Shown: positions 31,154 to 41,059 of the stretch, piece after piece
How positions within the stretch are numbered: the first letter of the stretch is position 1
Layout: every line of letters begins with the position of its first letter
Source: Batillaria attramentaria
Taxonomy: Eukaryota; Mollusca; Gastropoda; Batillariidae
Assembly (NCBI GenBank): GCA_018292915.2
Contig: JACVVK020000207.1
Span: 1 to 64,000, forward strand
Length of the DNA: 64,000 nucleotides
Direction: 5' to 3'
Notes under the pieces: model-generated
What the model was told of the DNA's origin: nothing
Databases searched by the model: none
The model's input: the letters and a program-made list of their open reading frames with translations, nothing else
Translations under genes and position numbers: made by a program

Positions 31154-32923
31154 CACTATGTCAGTAATTTTTAACAGCTGTTCCAATTGATCATGAAGGT
31201 TCTCTTGTTATTACAATGTTCAATAAATTTGTATATATTTTTTTTATATATATATATCAATTCTGTCATCCTCTGACAGCGAAAGCGAAATTGAGTGAAA
31301 GCATAAAATTTGTGAGGGTGACCTTCCAAATCACACCATACAAAAATAACTTTTACAACAGAACCCAACCACTTCCCCTCAACAACATACAACGAGTAGC
31401 CAGTATCCAAAACCTCTGGTGTCATCATAGTTAGAAAACGGCGCATGTACAGTAAAGCGTAAGCTTACCCTATTTTTAGTAATTCCACCATCACTCAAGG
31501 TTAGTCATGCCCCTAATTTGACGGTTACAGGCGGTACACATACTCATAGCCGGCAGTTGCCGCGGCCAGGTTACCGTGTGTACATGTGTATGCAACTGTG
31601 TAATTGAGAAGCCTGCAGTGTATTCTGCCTGCACAAATAGCCCTCTATTTTCCCCTCTCCATCCACGCCTCTCTCTCTTTTGTGTGTGTGTGTTGCCTAT
31701 GATTCTTGTGGGTTACCACGCAAAACGATGAGTCAAGGGAAGCGAAGAAAGACACCTCTGTAATTTACACAAGTTCTGCAAAGACATTGGTCATGTGAAC
31801 CCATTCCGTTGTGTCCACATTTATAAACATGATTCATGCGTGCCCTCCCGCCCCCCCCCCCCAGCCCAGCCCCTCTTAACAATAAAAGTTTTTGTTTTTT
31901 TTAAAAACAAGTTTGGGTCAGTGGGACCTTTTGACCGTACCTATGCCCCTCCTTTTTTTTTTCTTTTCTTTTTTTTTTTTTTTGGGGGGGGGGGGGGTGA
32001 GAGGGAGGAGTTTGTTCAGTTTATCAGATCAAATGTATACTTTATTAATCCCAAAACGGGAAACTGTAAGCCACCATAAAAGATTCCCCTTATTTACTTC
32101 TTATAATTTTTATTTCTTATTTTATTATTATCAATTTTTTTATTCATGATTTTTTATTTTAATTTTAAGTAATTAATTAATTTTTTATTATTTTTTTTTT
32201 TTTGGGGGGGGGGGGACACTAAATAAAAAAACAACCAATTGGCACAAAATTGTCGCAATGTGCTCAAAATTATACAAAACACTGATCATAAGAAGTCAAC
32301 TATGTGACAAGTGTACTAAAAAAAAAAAACAGAAAGAAATTTTTGCCCCCTTTCCTTCATTTCTGAAAAATTTGCACCAGCGTTTCAAAACTTCAGCATG
32401 TTCATGAATTTGTTACAAACTTGTACTTCATGCTCGTCACAACGGTGTGCACTGTCAGTAACCCTCAACACTTGTCACTAACTCTTCCCACAAACTCTTT
32501 CCTTGTGTCCCCTCACCAGTTAAAACAATGACAATCTGAATGCGTCACACGACCGCACACACAAAGTGCACACGTTGAACGGACTGCCATCCCCAACACA
32601 CATTTTCCTGATTCTTATCAGGTTCTCAAGTCTATTCAGGATATGACAACCTGACACCTCCGCCTTTGTGCCTCTCCGTGAGGTAATTACTATTTTCACT
32701 GACTGCTAAGAGTGAGTGAAAAATATCCTGAGTGGATGCACATGAATTATAACCAACCGCCTTGCCTGGCAGTGACTCAGCTGTGAGTGTGACACTGAGA
32801 AAGGATCTTGAAAGCACTGTCCATCATACTGACAAAGCCACATGATTTTTTTTTTTTTGGAGGGCTGAAGTTCACCACGTTCTGTTTCAATTTGGGATGT
32901 GGTTGAATTACACAAATTATATT

Positions 32924-33237
32924 TGTTGTATTTTTCTCCTGCTATGTCGCTCTCTCGGTGCACTCGCAGAGAAGACACGGGATACAACAGGCTGGAACTC
33001 CAATACTTTATTAACAGAAGATGCGCAAGAACAAACTCATGAAAGAGGAAGAACCCAGAACGCTGTGCAGTGCTGCTTATATACTAACAGGTCAGATCTA
33101 GAACATTCTGTAACATACTAGCAAGTACGGAATCTTTCCAAGGTTACGTAATCTGCTGACGTTACTGCACTCGCATGTTCTGGGATGGTCTAGAAATTTC
33201 CATCGAAATGCAGTGACTTTTCGCGATCTCTACAACA
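32924..33237 (-). mobile_element. Solo LTR (314 bp)
   Basis: Perfect ends TGTTGTA...TACAACA and a 5-bp target duplication ATATT (32919-32923, 33238-33242). On the - strand it has a TATATAAG box (about 33080) followed about 90 bp later by AATAAAG, the layout of an LTR promoter and terminator. It is unrelated in sequence to the Ty3 LTR at 44291. Confidence 0.8.
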
Positions 33238-34937
33238 ATATTACAAACAAAAACTTGAAATACTGTGTCACCTGAAGAATGTGACATATTCTGAATGTCA
33301 TATTCAGGTTTAGTATGAATCAGTACTAAACCAGCAGTTTCTTCCCCCATTATCCGAATAGTTTTACACGACAAATTATGCGCACTAGTTTAACTTTAAG
33401 CCGAACCGTCTGCCATCTGATGAAGTTGCCTCCATTACACACTCAATTTCAACGTCACATCCCATTTCTATGGCAAAAAGCAAAACAACAACAACAACAA
33501 AAAATTTGTAAAAAGCAAAGTAGATTACGTTCTGCTTGATGAAAATAAAAATTCGTTTGGACACTGAATTGATTCCTACAGAGAAATAATACTCTCGATG
33601 CACGTTGAAGACAACCTGTCAAGTTAAACGCCAAAGTTACCACAAGTGGTAAAAATTAAAGCATGAGACAAAATAATCTCACCTGCAAGGGAAAAGCTGC
33701 ATTTTGATTTTGAAATTTAATTACAGTTTGAAGGATGTAATGCAGCGGTCAGTGTCTGAGTCACAGTACTCACACAACATGCCACAGTTCCTATCTCCCT
33801 GCCCCTTAAGGTTTAAGGAAATTGTGAACTTGACACAAATTACAGCTCTTCAGTCACATGGCATGTACCATTTCCTGCTGAACCATCCCCATGCAACATA
33901 GAAAATACGCTCCAGGCAGAGTCAACCAGCTTGCTGCCAAATTTATCAAAGTATTTCCTCAATCTTCATTGATAAACTCAGCATAAGCATGTTTCATGAA
34001 ACTAAATCCAGTGAAAGGGGTAAACTTAAAGTATAATGACTATGATAAAGCTGAATTTAGTACTTCCCATATTGCCAACACTGAAAGAAACCAAAATCCA
34101 CCTTTCACACACTACCAGTGCATACTATGCACTAAGACTAATGCTGACTTAAAATCCACGCTAGTTAATATTATTACTAGACATGCACTATACTTATGAC
34201 ATTATAGTATACACATTCATGTGACTCAGTCACTGCTGTCCATACTACACCGTAACGTGTAAAAATAGGAAGTGACTTTTAAAACTCACCACAAAAAGTA
34301 AATGTAATCAGCAAATAAATCATGACATCAGCATAAACGTACACTAAACCACGAAGAAGTCTGATAAACTGCCCACTAAAATAAATTCAGTGTGAAACCT
34401 TACATGTACACAAGTTGTACTAATGTAAAGCAATGATAGCACTGACATTACATATCGATAACAACAAACTATACTTACATAGTCATTCTTCCACTTTGTT
34501 ACACAACTCTGGTTACCGATCTAGTTATTCCCGATCAGTCATGGTGGATCTATCTTGATTCTTGATATATATCTACTGAATCATCTCGTTTAGTCACCAG
34601 ACAACACTAAAGTCAATGCATGGGAAGTGCTGAAAAAGAAAATTTATGTACACACAAGCCGCACCTCGACCAACGGGACCTGCCAACACCTATCAAGATC
34701 TAGCGGTAGGATAGCCGACAGCTAGCCATTCGTCTACATCCACTTCCCACACCCAGCAGGGTGCCGACATAATCAACCTCAACTCGACCTCAGTAACACG
34801 CTTCACTGAGTCTGGCTATCCATCATTTGACTTCCGAAAATGGCGACAGAAAGTCAGCCGAACTTCGACAAAACTTTCCCAGGCCCCGATCCAAGAAAAG
34901 AACAGCTGACAGAAGTTTTCAAACAAGTCAGCCTTAC

Positions 34938-35190
34938 CTTCTGATATGTGTAGTTTACGTCGGCATGGCGGAATGTACTCTGTCCGGGCACAGAAAGGAC
35001 CAAAGAGAACTTTTTCGCGAAGGAAATGGTAATCAGTTCACTGTTCTTTGACCTTTTCCGAACCCGGAAATGGCTCATTTCGCACACCGCATGAGTTCTC
35101 GCGAGAGTCGGTACTCGGCGGGAACGACCACGTTGATGGCGAAAATGTCGTCTGCTAGCGTCAGCTGGAGAAAATATTGACCAGATATCA
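34938..35190 (-). other. Candidate 5' non-coding exon / promoter side of CDC42SE
   Basis: On the - strand a good donor (AAG followed by GTAAGG, exon end at 34938) follows sequence without a long reading frame. Vertebrate CDC42SE genes start with non-coding exons, so this could be the first exon, spliced to 28656 across a 6.3-kb intron. The 5' limit is a guess. Confidence 0.25.
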
Positions 35191-35567
35191 AGCACTCTCT
35201 GTTCAGTAATCGACCACCACTCCCATACTTGACTTACTTAAACTTAAGGCGCACACTGTCACACATAACTCAGCTTGGCGACAGCTTGGACACATCGATT
35301 TTGTCGCAAAATTTTGGAATATGTTGGACGTGTGCTCGCTTCTGACACTTTCAAGTGTATGTTGATACACCTCCAAGCATTCTCCTCTTCTTTGGCAGTT
35401 ACACGTGCATGCCGGTTGCCTGGTGAGTTTTCGAAAGGCGGCATTTGTCATTATTACTTATATGACACACACCTACCGTCATACATCTATAGAAGGACAA
35501 GAGTTGATGTGTCATCATTAGAATAGAAATTACTTTTTGTGTCTACATGATTACTTCAGTTTGTTTA

Positions 35568-36313
35568 TTTATTATTCACCAAGTAATTCAGGATGGATGA
35601 ATGGACTGACGGAATGAAATGACAGAATCACGTACTGACGAAATGACACCCTTGACAATGTGACAAAGGTGACTCCAAAATATGAAAAGGTGGATCAACA
35701 GTGCAATGGACCAGTTCACCGTTCCACAGTTACAGGTATAAGTGACTGTACTGAGCCCAAAAACCAGTTTCAAGAAATGAATACAGTTCATACATAACAC
35801 ATACCAGGTAGTCACAATGGGTGACTATTGCTCACGTGGGATACACACTGCAGGCCACTATGGCTGCATGATATTGATAATGTCCCTTTTAGAAAAGGCT
35901 AAACCAAAATTTAAGAAACTTGCTAACTACTAGTTAGTTATTGATCCAACATATAGTTATATTTACACAAGAATATTTCTAATTGACTACAGACCTTTTC
36001 TGCACTATTTACTAATCAAATGTGTTTACTATTAATGAGATATTTACAATTGAAATGCATGTTACTAAAAGGAATCTGTTTATTTTATGTAACTAACTTT
36101 TATAATTCACTTTAACTTATCACTAACTGTGATCCAGTACAATAAATACCAGCATGTCTGCCACAACTGACCAACAAACCAGTTGCAAAACAACACAAAT
36201 TCCCTTCTCCCTCTCAGCCGCTCATTCATTCTGCTTCATTCATTCTTCATTCATTCTGCCACATTCATACTTCATACACTCTGCCACATTCATACTTCAT
36301 ACACTCTGCCACA
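35568..36313 (-). repeat. 3' LTR of Ty3 element, outer 112 bp missing
   Basis: Matches the 5' LTR from its TGTGGCAGAG start as far as 35568 (equivalent to 44403), then stops abruptly. The counterpart of 44291-44402, including the terminal GTAACA and the AATAAA signal, is absent. The flanking host sequence happens to read AATAAATAAA on the - strand exactly at the junction. Confidence 0.88.
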
Positions 36314-36327
36314 TTCACCCCCTGTTT
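36314..36327 (-). promoter_or_regulatory. Polypurine tract of Ty3 element
   Basis: Reads AAACAGGGGGTGAA on the - strand and abuts the TGTGGCAGAG start of the 3' LTR, as expected for the plus-strand primer. Confidence 0.7.
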
Positions 36328-36688
36328 GTGAAATGGCGTCCGCGTCATTTCCACAAGTAATTAGAGTCATATTCTATTTACAATTCTTAAAAAATAATTA
36401 CTCACAACATAAATACTTGCATGAAAATAATTTAAGAAAAATGATTTACTGAAAACAGAATTTTTCTTGCTATGTACAGGTAATATTCATGGCCAAAATG
36501 CATCGTCTGTATCCCATAATACTGGTGAAAAGACAATGAACATCCGTGAATGTGAACATATTGATCTGGCTCTTTGTACTTTACGTTACACTAGCCAATA
36601 TCATAACAAAAAAAGTGAAGACAGCATTGAGTTGTGGGAATATGCTTTATTCTCACATAAGTCAGCGAAATTATTGACAGGTAAGCAT

Positions 36689-39600
36689 TTACTTGGTAAG
36701 TATCGATGCTATTGTCTCTGACAAAGTCGCTGGGTCCATCTGAACTCTTCCACTATCTAACAGCTCTGACAAGAATGCTATCTTTCTCTTCCATTCCGGA
36801 CCAACTGTTTGTTGTGCCATGGAAAAGTCACCACTCGTCATCCACCGAGGAGCTTGTCTCACCCTACTGGATCGGCGTAACACAGGGCCCTGTTCGCTAT
36901 CTCCAGCAGCAGCTTCAGTCTCATCCTCTTGTAGCTCGGCTTCTGCGGCGGTTTCTTCTGGTCTAGTTTCATCTTGTCGTGTTTCTTCTTCTGTGGACTG
37001 ACTCGACTCTCCACCTTCAACATCATCAGTGGACGGCTGGTCGTCACCGCCTGAGTCTGTCTCCCTGTCACCTGCAGCCTGACCATGATCGTCACCAGGA
37101 GGTTGCAGGGACTCTGCTTCAGCTGGTTCTCCCTGTTCTGTCACAGTAGTTTTGACTGCTGTCTCCTCACTCTGGGTGTCACTCAGCTGAACTTCCACAG
37201 TGACAGTATCAGTCTCTCTGTTGTCACTTTCTGTATGAGCTGTGTCTGGGTCAGATGGAGTAGGTGCTGCTCCTGCTGGTGCAGCTTTCTGTTCCTTGGG
37301 TGGTTGTTGTCTCAGGTCAGTGCTTGATTTCCTGGAGGAAGGATCATCTCTTCCTTGGCCTGCACCGATAGGTAAGAGGTGGTTCCGGTGAAGTGTCCTT
37401 TTGTGGGTTCTGTCATCTTCTTTGCACACCACAAACACAGGCACGTCGGGGTTTGGCTGGGCATCCACTACATAGACGTCCTTTTCCCAACGGTCTGATA
37501 GTTTGTGTTTTCCTTCAAACGCAAGGATTCTGACTAGTACCCTATCACCACTTTGCAATGTTCCTCCTCTGGATCTCAAGTCATAGCGATCTTTTTGGCG
37601 TCGCTGTGCTTCACCTGCAGCACTGGCTGCTGTCTTGTAGGCATCCTGCAGATTTTTCCTCAGGTCTGCAACGTAGCTTGTGTGGCTCTTGGCACCATCT
37701 CCTCTGTCGATGCCAAACATTGCATCAATCGGTAGCCTTGCCTCTCGCCCAAACATGAGGTAATACGGTGAGTATCCTGTGCTCTCATGAGTGGTGCAGT
37801 TGTATGCGTGGGTGAGCGGGGCGACTGCCTTGTGCCAATCTCTCTTTTTGTCTGTCTCGAGAGTTCCAAGCATAGTCAGAAGTGTCCGATTGAACCTCTC
37901 CGTCATCCCATTCCCCATAGGATGGTAAGCTGAGGATCTCGACTTCTCAATGCCAGCTATCTTACAGAGCTCCCGGATCACTTGGCTCTCGAAGTTTGCA
38001 CCCTGATCGGCATGAAGCCGCTTCGGAAAGCCGTAGTGTACCACAAAAGTGTTGAACAGAGCTTCCGCGGTTGTACGAGCGGTTTGGTTGCGAGTTGGAA
38101 TAGCCTGCGCAAAGCGAGTAAAGTGGTCTGTGATAACTAGGATACTCTGGTACCCTCCTGACGATGTCTCGACTGACAAGAAGTCCATGCACACGAGTTC
38201 TAGTGGTTGCGTGGTGACAATGTTCACGAGGGGTGCTTTGTCTCCAACCGCCTTTCTGCGCAGACAACGGGGGCAGTCTTTGCACCAGGTCTCCACATCT
38301 CGTGCCATGCCAGGCCACCAGAACCGATCACGTGCCAGTGAGGTCGTACGGTCTCGTCCGGGATGTCCAACGTCGTCGTGGATCCCTTGCAGGGCTCTCT
38401 TGATGTAAGCTGACGGCAAGACCAGCTGCCGATGAACTTCACCTTTCACTGTGGTTTCCCTGTAGAGAGTCCCACGTCGCAGTTGGAAACTGTCGAAGTT
38501 CTTCAGCATTGCACTATGCTCTGGGGTTGCTGGGAAGTCTTGGCGTCGCGGTCTTTTCTTGTTCCTCATGACCGTCATCCATGGGCCAATAACTTCGTCT
38601 TCGTTCTGCGCTCGTCTCCAGTCCTTGTCGGTCATATCAGCAGTGTCTTGGCCTTCTGACTGATCAAGAACATCAACGGCTGCAGCTGACAGACAGTGCG
38701 TGTCGACGACAAGGCAGCTGACAGCTCCGCAGATGGTGTGCACAACTTCAGCTGACATGTCTTCCTCTGTGTGCTCAGTACTGCCCTCAGGCAACCTCGA
38801 CAGGGTGTCAGCATCGATGTTGTTAGCACCGGGACGATACTTGATGTCGAAGTTGAAGGCTGCAAGCGCCGCAAGCCATCTGTGCCCTGTGGCGTCAAGC
38901 TTGGCTGTCGTCAAGACGTAAGTGAGGGGATTGTTGTCTGTCTTCACTGTGAACTGGGCTCCATAGAGATGGTCTTTGAATTTCTCTGTCACTGCCCACT
39001 TCAAGGCGAGAAATTCGAGCTTGTGGGCGGGGTAGTTGCGCTCGGTTTTGGACAGTGCTCTACTGGCGTACGCAATCACTCGCGGTGCTCCATCTTGTTC
39101 CTGGTAGAGTACAGCGCCGAGACCAGTGCCGGATGCATCAGTATGGAGTTCAAAAGGCCGGGTGTAGTCTGCATATCCCAGGACAGGTGGGCTTGACAGG
39201 ATGTCTTTCAAGCGTTGGAACGCTGCTTCCTCTTCATCTCCCCACTGCCAGGGCTTCTGTTGGTGGACTTTCTTCCTGCCTCTCTGCTTCTTAGTGGGTA
39301 CTGGCATCAGGGCGGTCAAGGGGGCGCTGATCCTGGAGTAGTTCTGGACAAACTTGCGATAATAGCCAGAGAAACCAAGGAAACGCCGTACCTCTTCAGG
39401 GTTGGTGGGTCTCGGCCAGTCTCTGATGGTCTGAGTCTTGTCCGGATCTGGGGCGATCCCGTCTGCTGAAACTTGATGGCCTACACACACGACTCTTTCC
39501 TTGAAAAGGTGGCATTTCTTGGGAGCGAGCTTCAAACCTGCTTCCAGTAGGCGTTGAAAGACCTTCCTCAGCCTGTCGACATGCTCCTCGTACGTCCGAG

Positions 39601-41059
39601 AGAAGATAATGAGGTCATCGAGGTATATGAGGCAGATCTTCATGTGCATGTCTCCGAGGACGTCCTCCATCAGCCGTTGGTAAGTCGCTGGTGAGTTGGT
39701 GAGTCCAAAAGGGAGGCGATTATACTCAAAAAATCCGAGTGGACCGACAGTGAAGGCTGTTCTCTGTTTATGCTCCTCGGCTATTTCCACCTGATAGTAT
39801 CCGGACTTCATGTCCAGCACCGTGAAAAACTGTGATCCGGACAGGCAGTCGAGGATTTCTTCAACTCTGGGGAGCGCATAGGAGTCTCTGATGGTCCTTG
39901 AGTTTAACTGCCGGAAATCTGTACAGAGTCTCAATCGGCCATCCTTTCTGCGAGCGAGGACTATGTTCGAGGAACAGGGACTGTGTGATCTGCGGATAAC
40001 ACCACTGGCCAGGAGCTGGTGGAGGTGTGACCTCACTTCGTCTAGCATGGAAGGTGGTATCATACGATGTCGCTGTTTGAAGGGTGTCTCGTCGCTTAAC
40101 TCAATGCGGTGGCGAACCCCTGAAGACAGTCCAACATCCTCCTCGTTCTTTGAGAATATGGGGTCATATTCCATCACGAGTCGCTGTACTTCCTCCAGCT
40201 GCTCCTTGGTAAGACGTTCTTGCTCAATGTCCAGTTGTGTCAGCAGATCTTGCTTTTCCTCAGCCCCAATCTCCTCCAGTTCCGTGATGGTGACAGGCTG
40301 GACTTCACACATCACCGCACGTGAGTTCACAGACACGGTGTGAGTGGAGACATTGGACACGGTGATGTCAATCGGGTCAGCGGATTGATATCTGTAGCTG
40401 ATCAACACAGGGTCAAGGTCAAGATCAGGGCTAACATCGCGATGAGCTTGCACCAGAGCGCATGTCTGATGGTACGGTTGCATGTAGTCCATGTAGCCCT
40501 TGATGGTGACTTGTTCGTTGGGGTGAATGATCACTGGGCCTCTCTCTGCTGACCGAACAACGGCGATTCTGTTGCAGTTCCGTGCCAGTTGCTTCTCGCG
40601 ATGCGTGATGCACTTGAGTGCTAGATGCCAGGATGTCTGAGTCAAGTTTTTCTTTGCTGGTCCCAGACTGCCCAAAAAGTTGGTCCCCAGTAGCACTGGT
40701 GTTGAAGTGTTGTATTCAGTGTCAGGCACGACTAACATGAGGCAGGGATAAGGGGTGTCTCCGAGCTCTGGTATCTTGAGGTGAGCCTTGATGTAACCCA
40801 GGAATGGGAGTGAGTCACCATTCGCACATTCCACGCTCAGGACTCTGTTGACTGGTTCCACGTTCAAGTGTCGAAGATGTTTCTCGTGGAAACTCTGAGA
40901 GATCGTGGATACCGACGATCCAGTGTCCAAAAGTGCCGTCGCTGTTGTGCCTTCAATTGAAACAACTGCCTCATTAGGGTGTCCGACCAGTTCTACCTCT
41001 TCTTTCACATGGGGCTGATCATTCAGGACGTCGAGTGGCCCCATTACTCGAGTCCTCAT
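36689..41059 (-). CDS. pol: Ty3/gypsy Pol polyprotein (protease, RT, RNase H, integrase)
   Basis: One open frame of 1456 codons without stops. Aspartic protease DTGS is at 45-48. The reverse transcriptase block includes VLDMKSGYYQVEI and the catalytic YLDD at 479-482. RNase H begins FELHTDASG with D641. The integrase zinc finger (HPGRDRT to WCKDCPRC) lies at about 885-930. The DD35E triad is D959, D1018, E1054, with the expected 35-residue spacing between the last two. The final 200 or so residues are strongly acidic (E, D, T, Q) and close with RRSSRVRQAPRW and a short hydrophilic tail. Protease, RT and integrase motifs are all complete, so the protein could be active. The frame is open from 41074 (after a TGA at 41075-41077), so Pol may be made by frameshifting from Gag rather than from the ATG at 41059. 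Confidence 0.95.
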   Translation of the reverse strand: MRTRVMGPLDVLNDQPHVKEEVELVGHPNEAVVSIEGTTATALLDTGSSVSTISQSFHEKHLRHLNVEPVNRVLSVECANGDSLPFLGYIKAHLKIPELGDTPYPCLMLVVPDTEYNTSTPVLLGTNFLGSLGPAKKNLTQTSWHLALKCITHREKQLARNCNRIAVVRSAERGPVIIHPNEQVTIKGYMDYMQPYHQTCALVQAHRDVSPDLDLDPVLISYRYQSADPIDITVSNVSTHTVSVNSRAVMCEVQPVTITELEEIGAEEKQDLLTQLDIEQERLTKEQLEEVQRLVMEYDPIFSKNEEDVGLSSGVRHRIELSDETPFKQRHRMIPPSMLDEVRSHLHQLLASGVIRRSHSPCSSNIVLARRKDGRLRLCTDFRQLNSRTIRDSYALPRVEEILDCLSGSQFFTVLDMKSGYYQVEIAEEHKQRTAFTVGPLGFFEYNRLPFGLTNSPATYQRLMEDVLGDMHMKICLIYLDDLIIFSRTYEEHVDRLRKVFQRLLEAGLKLAPKKCHLFKERVVCVGHQVSADGIAPDPDKTQTIRDWPRPTNPEEVRRFLGFSGYYRKFVQNYSRISAPLTALMPVPTKKQRGRKKVHQQKPWQWGDEEEAAFQRLKDILSSPPVLGYADYTRPFELHTDASGTGLGAVLYQEQDGAPRVIAYASRALSKTERNYPAHKLEFLALKWAVTEKFKDHLYGAQFTVKTDNNPLTYVLTTAKLDATGHRWLAALAAFNFDIKYRPGANNIDADTLSRLPEGSTEHTEEDMSAEVVHTICGAVSCLVVDTHCLSAAAVDVLDQSEGQDTADMTDKDWRRAQNEDEVIGPWMTVMRNKKRPRRQDFPATPEHSAMLKNFDSFQLRRGTLYRETTVKGEVHRQLVLPSAYIKRALQGIHDDVGHPGRDRTTSLARDRFWWPGMARDVETWCKDCPRCLRRKAVGDKAPLVNIVTTQPLELVCMDFLSVETSSGGYQSILVITDHFTRFAQAIPTRNQTARTTAEALFNTFVVHYGFPKRLHADQGANFESQVIRELCKIAGIEKSRSSAYHPMGNGMTERFNRTLLTMLGTLETDKKRDWHKAVAPLTHAYNCTTHESTGYSPYYLMFGREARLPIDAMFGIDRGDGAKSHTSYVADLRKNLQDAYKTAASAAGEAQRRQKDRYDLRSRGGTLQSGDRVLVRILAFEGKHKLSDRWEKDVYVVDAQPNPDVPVFVVCKEDDRTHKRTLHRNHLLPIGAGQGRDDPSSRKSSTDLRQQPPKEQKAAPAGAAPTPSDPDTAHTESDNRETDTVTVEVQLSDTQSEETAVKTTVTEQGEPAEAESLQPPGDDHGQAAGDRETDSGGDDQPSTDDVEGGESSQSTEEETRQDETRPEETAAEAELQEDETEAAAGDSEQGPVLRRSSRVRQAPRWMTSGDFSMAQQTVGPEWKRKIAFLSELLDSGRVQMDPATLSETIASILTK

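Larger units (their letters stand above)
28657..35567. other. CDC42SE upstream/intron region, no coding exon recognised
   Basis: AT-rich sequence with DNA element I (30408-31153), a solo LTR (32924-33237), poly-T/poly-G junctions near 31055-31085, 31970-31996 and 32190-32214, and no conserved coding exon that I can recognise on either strand. Confidence 0.5.

Noticed and set aside
32919..33242. Interpretation of the solo LTR as part of the nearby Ty3 element
   Set aside because: Its ends and sequence differ from the Ty3 LTR (TGTGGCAGAG...GTAACA), and it has its own target duplication.
34854..35195. 113-residue - strand ORF
   Set aside because: Overlaps a consensus splice donor and has no domain; more likely non-coding exon and promoter sequence of CDC42SE.
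35588..35815. 75-residue ORF duplicated at 44423-44650
   Set aside because: Identical only because both lie in the LTRs; U3 sequence without coding features.
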